From the NCBI GenBank assembly GCA_003049465.1, contig PYSS01000034.1, positions 12,419-76,418 on the forward strand: a DNA stretch of 64,000 nt. Direction: 5' to 3'. The notes below the pieces were generated by a model. The model saw only the letters and a list, made by a program, of their open reading frames with translations, did not search any database and was not told the origin of the DNA. This DNA comes from Magnaporthiopsis rhizophila. Lineage: Eukaryota > Ascomycota > Sordariomycetes > Magnaporthales > Magnaporthaceae. Both the position numbers and the translations under genes were made by a program. Positions 36,655 to 48,290 of the stretch are shown here, one piece after another. The number at the start of each line of letters is the position of its first letter. The first letter of the stretch is position 1.

Positions 36655-38572
36655 CTAGTTGAGATAGCCGCGCACCGGAGGGCGGTCGTAGACGACCTCG
36701 CGGTCCACGCCGACGATCAGCTCACGGTCGTAGTCGTACTTGTTGCTACGGCGTTGCTGGCGGCTTTCGCGCTCGTACTCCATCTCGCGAAGGTGACGCC
36801 TGCGGTGGCGGCGTATGTCATCCGAGAGCTGAACGAGCTGGAGCACGTCATCCTGTCATGGGGGAATGATACGCCGGTCAGTAAGCTGATCTAAAGGCCG
36901 AAGTGGGTGTGCGCAAGGCTCCAGGAAGCAGAGAGATTGGACACTCACGTATTGCAGGTACTGCATGATGTAAAAGAACGGGCCCCTCTCCTCATAGTCG
37001 TACCCCATATCCTCGATGGCCTCGCGGATGACGAGGTCCTTGGTGATCTCGGTCCACATGTCGTCCGTCTTTGGGCGCCTGGGAGTTCTTCCCCGCGTCG
37101 TCTTCTCGATCTCGATCTCGTGGTTCTTGTCGATGACCGAGACGTTGACCCGGTTGTTTGTCTCGACGACACGCTCGCGTTCGCGTTCGCGTTCGCGAGG
37201 GCGCTCGCTGATCACCGTGGTCGTGTTGGACGACACGCTCGACTCGTTGTCGCGCTCGGGGACGAAGCGGGACCGCCGCACGCCGCTGTACCGCTCCCAC
37301 GTCACGTCAGCGGCGCCGCCGCCCGCACCCTCCATGCGGACGCGCTCAGTGCCCGGCGGCACGTCGACAATGGTCCAGTCGCGCGTGGCCCCACCGTAGG
37401 CTTCGCCATTGCGGCCCCGCGCGTCGATGCGAGACGTGATGCGCTCGGCCTCGTCACGGTAGCTAGGAGGCACGGCGCTGTGAGCGCGGCGGTGGCCGTG
37501 GTGCGTGTGCTCGGCCGTGACGCTTGTGGATCGGTGACGCTCATCGATGTCGACACGCAGCTTGTGCCGGTCGAGATCGTCATAAGTACGCCGAGCCGGC
37601 GGCTCGGGGGACGGGGAGCGTCTCTTGGCCACAACGAGAGCACCTCTATCGCGCGAAACGGAGCGGCGGCGGATGCTGACATCCACCTCGCTGCGGCCCC
37701 GTGTGCGCGTGATGTCAATGTCGGTGTCACGTGTGACCTCCACCTCGCGCGTCTTGAGAATCGGCCGCGGAGGCGCGGGCGAAGGAGGCGGCGGAGGATG
37801 AGCCTGTATGACGCCTATATAGTGGTAAAGAGGTATGGTTAGGGGAGACTGTTCACCTATCCGACACGCAAGAACCAGAAAAGAAGATGGTTGGAAATCA
37901 GGTGGGGGGTTAAATGTGCATACCATGGTCGATGTTCCTGTAATGCGTGATAACCTCCCTCTCGATCGTCGGCCCGCGGATCACCTCGGGAACGACAACG
38001 GGCGCGGGAGGCGGGGGCGAGGGGCTAGGGCTGGGGACTCGCTCCCTGGAGCGCGAACGCTCAATGATGCGAATGCGTTCGCGCTCTCGCGAGGGCGACC
38101 TCCCACGAGAGGGGTGAGGCGACGGCGACCTCCTCCTCTCGAACTGCCGAATTTCGACACGCTCGCGGCGCGACGGCTCCGACACCACAGAGGGGCTCGG
38201 GCTCCGGGGGCGGCGGACGTAATGCGTGCGCTCCTCGAAGCGGACTTGGCTGGGCGAGCGGGGTCGGGGCCGGGACACGGTCTCGATCTCACGCTGGCGC
38301 AGGACCATGGCGCCCGACGTGTCGGCGGGAGCGGCGCTGGACGGGCCACGGCGCTCATCCCTCATGAAATGGGGAAGCCGTGAGTCGTCATCACGCTCGC
38401 GCTCGCGCTCACGGACCTGGACTCGGCTGCGGCCCGGGCCTTCCTCTCTCCTGACCTCCTCGAAGCGCTCATAGACACCCGCTTCTGAGCCACCACCACG
38501 TCGGGGCGGAGCACCCGACCCGGTGGTGTAAAAGGTGTCGCGGTCATCGTAGTAATCCCTTCGGTCGGCCAT
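36655..38572 (-). CDS. Highly charged Arg/Glu-rich protein, DUF8035-like C-terminus
   Basis: Three exons, 37924-38572, 36949-37814 and 36655-36852 (570 aa); introns 109 and 96 bp (donors GTATGC and GTGAGT). The first 400 residues are rich in Arg, Glu, Asp, Ser and Pro, with RS/SP repeats and the alternating ERERERER encoded by GTTCGC-type repeats; they are probably disordered. The C-terminal 120 residues are the structured part: DDMWTEITKDLVIREAIEDM, then FFYIMQYLQY-DDVLQLVQL running across the last intron, then RRHRRRHLREMEYERE. This end resembles the fungal domain of unknown function DUF8035 as I remember it; a search would settle this. No catalytic motif, signal peptide or membrane span. 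RS-like composition hints at a nuclear RNA-related role, which is only inference. Confidence 0.83.
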
Positions 38573-41420
38573 GATGGGCTAAAAGGGCGAACAGAGCGCG
38601 CACGCTCCTGCTTGTGTGTGTGTTTTTTTCTTCTTCTTTCGTCTTGTCTTGTTGTTGATCTGATCTTATGCCCTGTGCGAGCCTCTTTCCTGACGTCGAC
38701 GTCCGGAGGTGCTCAAGTCGCTAAAAGCAAGCGTGAAGCCCGCTTCTTGTTGTTTGTGCGCACGGCGCTTGAGCTGAGTTGAGTTTGTTATCTACCAGAC
38801 CAGGCGGCGTCCGTTTCTTTTGGAGCGGTCTGGCTGGCACGAGTCCGTCTTCTTGTGGTGGCGGAAGCAGGCGAAACTGGGGGCCTGGTTTTGATTGCGG
38901 GGTTCGGGTAGCGAGACCAGACAAGTCCTCGTCTGTGCTCTCTGGGTCTGGCGTTGGCCTGAGACGATCCACAAAAAGGGGTTTGGGTATCGTTGGGCAG
39001 GGGAGAAACAAAAAGGTTCTTCCTCCTCGGAGCGGGCCGGGAACGCGTGTTCGAAATAAAATAGATGGAAGAGAAGCTGTTTCTAGGTGCCGTGACACTC
39101 GAGGAAGTAAGGGAGAGGGGAAGAGTTGCACGAAACGACGTGCGGAGAGCAGCGGAATGGTGGGTTATGAAGCAGCCCAGAAGGAGGAGCAGCAAGCAGC
39201 CAACGGCGTTAGTCTATTGTATCGTTGGGCGGACGTCGGGTTGCGGAGTCCTTCTGATCGGCGCCAAACAGCAGGCAGCCCAACCAGAAGCTGCAGGTGC
39301 AGTGAGAGGATTGGGTGGCCGTGCTGGAACCGCCTAGAAAGGGGGGAAAGTGAGGGGCGCAGCGGGTAGGGCAGCGCGCGTATGTGGTGGATTTGCGAAG
39401 GCAGGCTGGGGGCAGGCTGCTAATAAAAGAAGAAAAGCACTCAAGAGCCCTGCCGACCCTGGGCTTGGGTAGGAGGAGGACACGACGGACGAGGGCGATG
39501 ACGACAGGGTTCTTTTGGTAGCGGAGGTCAAAGAGGGTAAAAGGGGTGCTCAGGGTCTAACGCTGGTGCGCCGTGCCCTTTATTTTGGTCGTTTGGTCCT
39601 TTCCCAGCAGACCAGTTCGGTCGGTTCCATGGATGGGCCGTCCTCTTTTTTTTTTTTTTTTTTCCCTTTTTCTCTTGCAGCAAGGCTTTTTGGGCGCCAA
39701 CCAGGATGAAGGCGGGCGACGGACATGAATCGTCATCCAAACCGGTCCCGCGGCAGAATGGAGGGGCTGGGTCGGAAAAAGCTGGGTCCAGGGGGCAGGG
39801 GTGTCGCTGGGCTTTCTCGTTCGGTGGCAGATGGCAGCCTGCCTGGGCAGGTGCCGGGAGCGGGAAACCAGGGCAGGAAGGAAGCGGCAGCCGGGGGGGT
39901 GGGCACACACACCTCACCTGGCTGGCGAGCTTGCTGATGATGGCACCAAGCACGAGGCCCGCCCCCCACTTGACAGCCGTCTGAGACGGACGGGGAAATC
40001 AGGAAAAAAAAAATCTGGCTTCTTCTTCTTTTTCTTTTCTATCCGGATGGTTTCGCCGGGCCGTGTTTTTACCCGTTACGAGGAACTGCTGCCCTACCGG
40101 CAGTTGGCTTAGGAAGCGAAAAAAATACTTAGTCCACGCACCAGCACCTACGGCTGCCTGAGCGGTTCGCACAGACTAAAAACGCTCAAATGTGACGACT
40201 CTGACTGAGTGAGGCCGGCGGGTGGGCGTCTCTCAGGCGCCTGGTCAGGCGTCACGGCAAATTGATCCCACGCACGATTGCATGTGTTCAGCTGCCCTGC
40301 CCTCCTGCCTTGCCTCGCCTGGCTTTGTCTGCCCCTCCATCTCATGCCACCCGCCAACCGGATTGGGTGTCGAGGGGCACGACTCGATGGCCCACCGGAG
40401 AGGAGAGCCCATCAGGCGAGGAGGGCGGAATGTCCGTGCCCTTTTGCTAGAAGCCCCAGCCCAGCTTCCGCCACGTCTCGGCCACTTCGGAGCCCACCCA
40501 CTTTGCCGAGCATCACGTATGTGCTGTACCTACATGTACCTTTTTGTACGTATTATTCTGATCCCCGCGTCCCATCTAAGTGCATGCATCGGAGAACCCT
40601 GGGCTGCAAGGTATCATCCGAGGTGAGGAAAAATAAAAACATCGCCGGTCTTTTTTCTTTTGGATGCTTGTTGTTTCCATCGATGGTGCTTATTCCCCTC
40701 GCCGTCGTCGGGTCTTGATTTTCTGGCACAAATTTGCACTTGACGCCTACCTCGGGCAGCTGAATAGAGGGGGCGCTGACGCAATTGTGCAGCTTCTGCC
40801 AGCCCATGCCAGCCCGTTTTGGACAAGGCAACCCGGGCCAAGAGGGGAGCTTCCCAAGTTTTCCCGTTTGGCCCGAAGCTCATCCACTCCGTCGGCTTAC
40901 CTTCTCTGCGCCGGATTCCTGCCCGGGAAATGCTGAATCTCGGGATCAGGGAAGGTGAGAGAATGAACGGTAATATCAGAGCCTTTCTTATAGCCTTGCG
41001 CCCACTCCCAATGCGACGGGCGAAGCTGCACCATTACGTCTGGGCCCAGAGAAAACACGCGACATTTTTTGTGCTCTTTCCCTGCCAATTGCCCTGCCCA
41101 CCTAAGCCAGGGGCTGACGTAGTCTCACATGCATGCAGCCCAGACGGGGAGCCCGGAGGGCAGTTTCGGGGTGGAAGCTAGATGTCGGTAGACAACAGAG
41201 GAGATGTAAAGTCGATTATCAAGACGTTATGACATTATGGGGAATCAAGGCGCAAATGTTTTTTGTGGTATAGCCCCAAACCCCCGCAGAAACTGACAGC
41301 AGAAAAAAAGTACAGTACAGACCAGCAAAGCCTTCTTTACCCCAAGCTAGCTAGCAAACACGTGGCAGGGATAACCCGGGCCTTCAGGTGCATCCCCCTG
41401 AACGATACGATACGATACGA
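38573..41420. other. Intergenic region, 2.8 kb, no gene recognised
   Basis: Upstream of the charged protein and downstream of the lectin-like gene, both on the - strand. A T-run near 39648-39663 and short overlapping frames only. A small ACGAT pentamer repeat (about 41402-41421) abuts the lectin-like gene stop codon. Confidence 0.5.
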
Positions 41421-41732
41421 TCATGGCTTGGGATGACTTGGTTGCCCATGGTGCATTAGCGCCTGGCTCTCGGGACCAGCCGCCGCCGCCCCGTGGCCGT
41501 CCATCTCGAGCGTCGGCCTCTGCTCGGGCAGCTCGTGCGTCGTGTACCGCGGGTCCGCCAGCTCGTGCGTGGAAGCGACCGCGTGCAGCTCCTGCGGCGG
41601 CGGCGGCGGCGGGCTGCCCGCGCCGCCCAGCGACTTCTTGTCGTAGCCGGCCCACACGCTGCCGGTGCCGTCCGAGAAGGGCGTCGTGGACTGCGGCGGT
41701 GGCGAGCCGGCATTGCCGTAGGAGTAGTAGTA

Positions 41733-41763
<31 letters not shown>

Positions 41764-43335
41764 GCCGCCAGCGCCGCCTCCTGCTGCCGCTTCTCGTCCT
41801 CGGCCTGCGCCATGGCCTCAGCCTCGGCCTCGGCCTGCTTCTTCTTCTTGTGCCTCATGATCAAGACGACGAGGACGACGCCCATGATCGCCAGCACGCC
41901 AACGGCAACGCCCGCGCCGATCCCAGCCTTGGCGCCGAGGGATAGTCCGGAACCGCCGCCGCTGGGTTGGTCCGACGCGCCCGAGCCCGGGCCAGGGTTG
42001 GAGTCGGCGGGCTTGCCGTTCGGATCCGGGAGCGGCGTCGACGCGTTGGGCGACACGACGGGCAGGGCCATGGCCGGCTTCCAGAGGCCGTCGGTGTCGA
42101 ACTTGATCTCGGTCAGCGTTTTGTTCACGGTGTAGTAGATGCGCACGGCCGAGCTGGCCTGGTCCGACGCAAGAGCGAACTCGGCGTTCGGCTCGTCGGC
42201 GAGCGGCCACACGCTGGTCGACTGGTTCGTGTTCATGAGCCGCCAGACCCAGTTGATGTTGCCGACCTGGTGCAGCGCGCGGTCGCTTCCGATGTAGAAG
42301 ATGCTGCGGGTCGAAGACTTGTCGACGGCAATGTCCATAGATTTTGGGTTGCCCGTCCAGCTCGCGAGCGAGAAGTTTGTGGACGCTTGCGCATCCAGCG
42401 TGATGTTGGCCGTGTTGGTGAGGTTCGTGTTGGCCGTCACGTTAGTCCCCAGGGCTAGCGGACGTGGCGTGGTCGCTGTCGGTTGTTGTGGGAAGCTGCG
42501 TCAGCGTTTGGCTGTGGAACATTGCTCTCTTCTTTCCCGTCATTTCACCCGTTCCGCTTACCTAGCCAGTATTTGCCATCCGTGTTGATGCGCGCCACTC
42601 CCATGTTGTCGCTGTCCCTGGGGTAGACCACCGAGATGTTGCGGACCGAGTTGAACTGGGCTCCCAGAGCAAAGCCCGAGGTGGTATCCCGCGACACGAC
42701 GCCGCCATAATAGAAAGTGTTTGCGTCGGGGTCGTACCCAATGACCTGAATAGTCTTGTTGGTGTCGTGATAGTAGATGCGGTACCCTTCCTTGGCGTTG
42801 AGGAGGACAGAAGTAAGTCCTGTAGTGTTGTGAACCGCCGGTTTGTCGTCGGATATAATGCGGTCGTTTATTTTGTTGAGCTTGCCCGTCTTCATATTGC
42901 ACTCTTGGTACGTGTTTATAATATCACCGTCCTTGCTCTGGTAGAAAATGGAGGCCTGTGGAGGGAGGCGTGTAAGAGAGAGGAACCGCCACCAATGCCC
43001 TTGAAACAAGACAAAACTCCCCATCCATACTGCCACCGGTAACCTACCACCGTCTTTTGGTTATCCCACCAGCCCTTTCCGGTTATCGCGGTGCCGTTCC
43101 GCGGCTCGAAGGCAAGCGACAGGGCATTCGGGTTGTCGACTGGGAACACGGGCGTGCCGGTACTATTGCAGAAGCTGTACATGATGGCGCCCGTCGTCTC
43201 GTTTTGGCGTATAACCTGGGGACCAAGCGTGGTCAACCAGGCCGCCATGCTGGCCGAGCACGACTGTACGGCCAGTGTGAGGAGGATGACGGACGACAGG
43301 GGCGCCCCGGAAGGGCGCCCGGCGAAGGGAATCAT
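41421..43335 (-). CDS. Transmembrane protein with fucose-lectin-like propeller ectodomain
   Basis: Three exons, 43048-43335, 42562-42955 and 41421-42454 (571 aa); introns 92 and 107 bp (donors GTAGGT, GTAAGC). The N-terminus has a hydrophobic segment (about 13-29) acting as signal peptide or anchor. Residues about 90-350 contain at least four blade-like repeats with the pattern aromatic-Tyr-x-turn-hydrophobic strand-Trp: IFYQSKDGDIIN, RIYYHDTNKTIQVIGY, IFYIGSDRALHQVGNINWVW and RIYYTVNKTLTEIKFD, as in fungal fucose-specific lectins. Many N-x-S/T sites are present. A Gly/Ser/Pro stalk leads to a single membrane span (about 407-427, VGVLAIMGVVLVVLIM) followed by HKKKK, so the lectin side is outside. 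The cytosolic tail has poly-Gln and Pro-rich stretches. A cell-surface receptor or adhesin is a reasonable inference; sugar binding is not shown. Confidence 0.8.
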
Positions 43336-44632
43336 CTCGACGAAGAACCCCGAGGTCGGCGCCCCAGCTCGTCAGGAGTGTATAGTAATACCTCTTGGGT
43401 CGCCGGAGAGAGAGAGAGAGAGAGAAGAGAGAGAGAGCAAACAGGCCAGGTGCGCCTTACAACGCCGTCAAGGAAACGACAGGCGAGATGTGTCGGCCAG
43501 CTCGGCGAGGGCGGCGAGGACGACGAGATAACTAGACAGTAGCGGCGCACCGAGGATGGAAGGAAGGAAAGAAGGGTTAGAAAAGAGGAAACGAGGCGAA
43601 GAAAAGCGACTAGCCTCGCGTGCGCAAGGGCCGCATGATGGGGCGGCACAGCAGAAAAAAAAAAGTGGTGTTGAGGGGTGGGAAGATGATGGCTTGGTGC
43701 GATACGCGAGCAGCCGATCGTTGATAGGCGGGCAGACAGGGGTTAGTCTCTCCCCCCGCAAGAGGTAAGCAAGGGGAGATGAGAAGAGAACAAGGACTCT
43801 TGGCATCGTATAAGGTAGTCCAGTGGATGGACGTCCTCGGCGAGCAGCTGAAAAAGCGGCGGCCCCCACCCCCTGAGTACACATAGACGGGTTGTCGGTT
43901 CATCGTCTTTCCGGATCAGCGGCAGCACAGAGGGCAACACAAAAGGATCAAGGATTACTCCTTGCGGTGATGCTCATGCAGTCCGCTGCAGATCACATTT
44001 GAAGCACAAAATCCCGCAACGTGGACAGACAGACAGACACTTCACAAGTAGATGGTGTGTGTGTGTGTTGATAAAGGGCGACGGAAAAAAAGAAATCCAA
44101 ACTATAGGTGTAGGACCTGCGTCAGCAACCAGCATGGCCTCGATGGTGGGGTGTGGGCTGAGCTGAAAAGAATTGAATGAGGTGATCGTGAAAAAGCTGG
44201 GTGGTTTGGGTAGCTCGAGGTCTCTAAGCCTTGTCCGGACTGCAGGGATCATCAGCTCCGAATAGCGCAAATAGCAGACGGGTGGGCCCGTGCCAATTCG
44301 ATAGTGTTTTGCTTGCCTCTGAGTGGTTCGTTCGTAAAGATCGGGTCCAGCAGGTGCGAACAAGCGCCACCGCTGGCAGGGGCCTGCTTCCCATCAATTT
44401 CCCGCCTCGCTTGCTTGCAGAGACGACCTCGGACCCGAGACGCACCGCTTTGCACTCGACACTGTTCTAGCCGGTCGGCAAAGAGATAATCTCAATCAGC
44501 AGTGACAAGACACTCGTGCGAGATTGGACTTTCTAGTTTTCTGTCGTGAAGAGCCGCGCTAATGAAGCAAGTTTAAGCAAGTTTTAGGCAAGGTACAAAA
44601 GGTAGCTGTAAATCGTCGAAATACGCTGCTGC
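43336..44632. other. Intergenic region, 1.3 kb
   Basis: Probable promoter of the lectin-like gene and terminator of the PFK gene, both - strand. Contains a GA-rich run at about 43411-43437 and a short GT repeat near 44055. No gene recognised. Confidence 0.55.
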
Positions 44633-47103
44633 CTATTCCAGACCCCGCTTCACATCCTTGGCCCTCAGACCCTCCAGGGTCACCTCAGGTTTCTCGTAAG
44701 AGGGCCTTCCGCCCAGTATGTCCACGATGTCCTTCAGAGGCGCCCAGTAGGCGTTCTTGGACCGCCTGTTCTGCCAGTCCGTCTCGTTGGCCTCGATCTC
44801 CTCGATCGGCCGCATCGACACCTGCGATCCCGTGATGCTGATGACCCCCGAGCTCATTGGGTCCGCCTTGACTTTCTCCGGCGCGCCTTTGCCGTAGCTC
44901 TCGAGATGCTCGATGCACTTGATAGCCAGCCGGACCGCCCGGCAGCGGTCCATGGGCGACGGCGTGTCTCCCTGCGCCCAGTGGCGGGGTGTGATGTCGC
45001 GCGACTCGAATCGCCCGTGCGCCTCCTCGCGGATGAGGTCTCCGATGACCTGTGCCGTGTACACCTTGCTTGCCTTCTCCGCCACCAGGATGAGCCGCCC
45101 GGCCCGTGACCGGCCCTTGTCCTTGGCGAAGACAGCCTTGAGGTGCTTGATGTCCGAGTCCAGCATGCTCATGCTGATGCCCTCCTCGGGCGTGTACACG
45201 GCGCTCGCGCCGCAGCTCAGTCCTGCCAGCGTGGCCACGTACCCGCACCGCCCGCCCTGCGTCTCAACCACGAAAACCCGGCGCCTGGTCGACGCCGCCG
45301 ACTGCTTGATGGTGTCGCAGAACTGCACAAGCGCGTTCAGACAGGTATCTGAGCCCAGCGAGTATTCCGTCCCGGGCACGTTGTTCGACACGGTCGCCGG
45401 GAGCAGTGCATAGGGTATGCAGAGCGAAGGATACTTCACCCTCGCCTGGCGGAGCTCCGACACGGCCCGGAAGGCCTCGAACCCGCCGACGATGAACATG
45501 GCGTCGAGCTTGTACTTGCCGATCAGGTTCGCGATGTGCTCCATGCCGGACTCGCTAGGCAACTCGCGGTTGGTTCCAATCTCTGAGCCGCCAAGCGTGC
45601 CCCATTTGTCGACCTGGAACCAGTCGAAACCCTTCACAGAGCCCTCGTAGTTGCCTTTATCGTCGACATCGCCGTGATGTCTGGCGAACCCCGCAAAACC
45701 GTTCTCAATCTTGACGGCTTCGTGGCCGCGCGACATGCAATAGGCAACGCCGGCCCTCACGGCCGCGTTCATGCCACCGGCTGGGGCTCCAACGTTGATG
45801 AAGCCGATTCTCATTTGCTGTTCGACGTACGTGAGGTTAGCAATGCATCCGGGGGACACTAGGTAGTTTGTTGCCAACAGGTAATGACAAGGAATAAGAG
45901 GAGGGAGGCTCGACTTGCCTTCTCTTTGGGCAAGAGCAGGCTCTTGTCAAGATTGACCGATGTCATCATCATGTACGACTTGTACTGTTCCGCGAACTCG
46001 ACATCGCGAAGGGACAAGGCCAGATCAAAGTCCTGTGCCTTTATGGCGGCGGCGACCTTCTTCGTCTCCTGGACGGCCTCCATCAGATTCTTTCTGATGA
46101 TTTGATTTTCGCTCATGGCGATGACGCAGGTCGGAGTCTCGGGGGTCGCCTCGAGAACGGCCTTGACGGCCTCGACACCCTGTAACGTTGCAAGCATGCG
46201 GTCGTATGCCACTGCTTTACCACCCCGTTGGAGGTGGCCCAAGACACTAGTGCGTGTATCCAGACCCAGGCCCTTTTCGTCAGCCAGCAGCTCATGGACC
46301 TCTTGGGCCGTGATTTTCCTGCCGTGGCGGTCGTGGGCGCCCTCGGCGATGATGACAATGGTCTTCTTGGTGCCGATCTCGCGGTTCTTCTGGATGATGG
46401 CGCACATCTCCTCTTTCCAGTTGTCATCCCTGGGCTTTTCAGGGATGAAGACAAAGTCGGCGCCGGTGGCTATGGCGGCCATCAGCGCGAGCCAGCCGCA
46501 ATGCCTGCCCATGACCTCAACCACGAAGGCGCGCTCGTGGGACTCGGCGGTGGAGTCGATCTTCTCGATGCACTCGCAGATGCTCATCAAGGCCGTGTAG
46601 CAGCCGATGGTGGCGTCGGTGCCCGACAGGTCGTTATCTATGGAGCCGACAAGGCCGACAATGTTGAGGTGGCGGTACGGTTGAACCTGCTCGGCCGACA
46701 GGTCTCCCTTGGCAACAAGCTCTTCAAGAAGTGACGGCCACTCGGCGCGAAACTTGTCGGCACCCGTCAGTGAGCCGTCTCCGCCGCAGATGACGAGGGC
46801 GTCAATGCCGTTCAAGATCATGTTTTTGGCGGCAACGAGACGGCCCGGGCGCTCGTAGAAGGCCATGCACCGGGCCGTGAGGATCTGGGTGCCGGCAGTG
46901 GCAAGGTAGTTGCGGACGTCCTCCCAGCTCGTCTTCTTGATGTCGTCGCCACCGCGGACGAGACCCTCGTAGCCACGGTAGACGCAGTAGGCGTCACAGC
47001 CCATGTGGATGGCCATCCTCACGACGGCCCTTACTGCGGCGTTCATTCCGGGGGCGTCACCCCCCGAGGTCATGACGGCGATCTTCTTTTTGTGCGAGTC
47101 CAT
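44633..47103 (-). CDS. ATP-dependent 6-phosphofructokinase
   Basis: Two exons, 45919-47103 and 44633-45817, give 789 aa; start in a strong context (CCACCATGGACTC). This is the duplicated eukaryotic PFK: the N-half keeps the catalytic set (GGDAPGMN near 14-21, GGDGSLTGA near 107-115, SIDNDLSGTDATIG with the catalytic Asp at about 156, MGRHCGWLAL), while the C-half has lost it (GAPAGGMNAA; ATVSNNVPGTEY) and is the regulatory half. It phosphorylates fructose 6-phosphate in glycolysis in the cytosol. The 101-bp intron uses a GC donor (AAG/GCAAGT) with branch TGCTAAC and acceptor CAG, joining LLPKEK to QMRIGFINVG. It lies exactly between the halves: 395 codons on each side counting the stop. One subunit type only is seen here; filamentous ascomycetes usually have a single PFK gene. 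Confidence 0.96.
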
Positions 47104-47287
47104 GGTGGTGGTTGTTGGGTAATCGGATCGACGTTGTCGGAGGTCCAAGTCGAGGCCCGCCGATCCTCTGGGAGCGCTATTTAACGAGCATTCTCCACAC
47201 ACGTTCACCCTTTCGCAGTGGGGCTGCACTCCCTCCCACTTGAACCACCGCATCATGGAACTCGAAAGGAAGGAAAGTTTGATCGTT

Positions 47288-47640
47288 TTTGGAGTGGCTA
47301 TAAGCTTTATTATTGGTTAAATCGACAAAAAGCTCGTGGGTCAATGGAGATTCCCCATATATTTTGCGGGAGAAGAGGACATCTCCTTCCTATTTCCTTT
47401 TCTTTCTATAAAAGCATTTGGGGGTCAGGTAAAGCAAGGCAAAATAGGAGTTTTATTTGGCCAGAGTTACTTTTTTTGGTGTATCGGCTTTTTTTTCTGG
47501 GCTACGCGGCCTTTCGAGTTTATGGGTGCCTTTTTCAGAGTGGCTGACAGCTTTCCTATTGGCTTATTCTCAAAAAGGCTCGATCTTCTTCCTTCCTGGC
47601 TTTCCGGAGAAAGTATGACTTACGGAGGAACGGGGTTTTG
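47288..47640 (+). repeat. AT-rich element with internal 250-bp direct repeat
   Basis: GAGTGGCTATAAGCTTTATT at 47293 recurs in diverged form as GAGTGGCTGACAGCTTTCCT at 47538, each followed by ATTGG, an AAAAAGCTCG-like block and a GGAGAAG-like block, so two copies of a roughly 246-bp unit are present. The middle part (TTTTGGTGTATCGGC, then TTTTTTTT and a GGCTACGCG block) resembles sequence at about 14877-14910. It looks like an eroded dispersed repeat just above the PFK start. Confidence 0.45.
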
Positions 47641-47725
47641 ATCGTGGGTGGCAGAGGCCAGTCGGTTTTTCGTTGTGGACGACAGTTGGTGATTCCCGAC
47701 ACCTCTCCCTAACGAAACAGCTTCA

Positions 47726-47751
47726 TTTTTTTTTTTTTTTTTTTTTTTTTT
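47726..47751. repeat. T(26) homopolymer
   Basis: T-run in the upstream region of PFK, right of the AT-rich element. Confidence 0.95.
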
Positions 47752-48290
47752 CGACCAGACTCGCGAGATGCAGCCAGGCGAGGGCGGCCAGCTTGCTGCT
47801 GGCTTCGCGCCGGCTCCTGAGCTGGGGGCTGGCGCTGGCGAGCAGCCCGTTGGCAACACTCGGCTGGGCTCTTTGCCGGAGACTCTGGACGGACAACCAA
47901 CCTGCCGCTATCAATAATCAGCATATTAGCGCCGCCTCTGGTTCGCTTGGAACCATTGTCAGCAGCTCTGTTGCCAGCTCCAGGTCGGGCCCTGGGCCGG
48001 AAGCTCACGTCGACAGCCAGCCTGCCGCCAGCCTGCCGCCAGCTTCCGGCCGGGAGCAAACACCAGCACCCAACCCGCCATCACCTCCGGACCGAGCGCG
48101 AGCACCGGCGGCCAGCCCTACACTGCCAGCACCGTCGCCACCAACTCCCAGCCCGCAGCCGACGCCGCCGGCGCCGGCCAGCCCGACACACGGCCCGTGC
48201 TGCGGTTCTAGCGGGGTGCCACCCATCGGCCCGGAGCCGCGGTCGTGCCAGCAGATGATGCGCGGGGGCTAGGGCGACATCGTGACCTTT

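Larger units (their letters stand above)
47104..48290. other. PFK upstream region with AT-rich repeat element
   Basis: Holds the promoter side of the PFK gene, the repeat at 47288-47640 and T(26) at 47726-47751. From about 47770 a Pro/Ala-rich frame runs on the + strand to a TAG at 48270-48272, directly in frame with the gene fragment that follows, and may be part of the same decayed gene. Confidence 0.5.

Noticed and set aside
36907..37842. 311-codon + strand frame opposite the charged protein
   Set aside because: Crosses intron and exon of the - strand gene without any motif; GC-rich shadow.
45859..45918. Reading through the end of PFK exon 1 to a stop, giving a half-length PFK
   Set aside because: The second half follows directly in a spliced frame, with branch site and acceptor; the read-through residues are intron.
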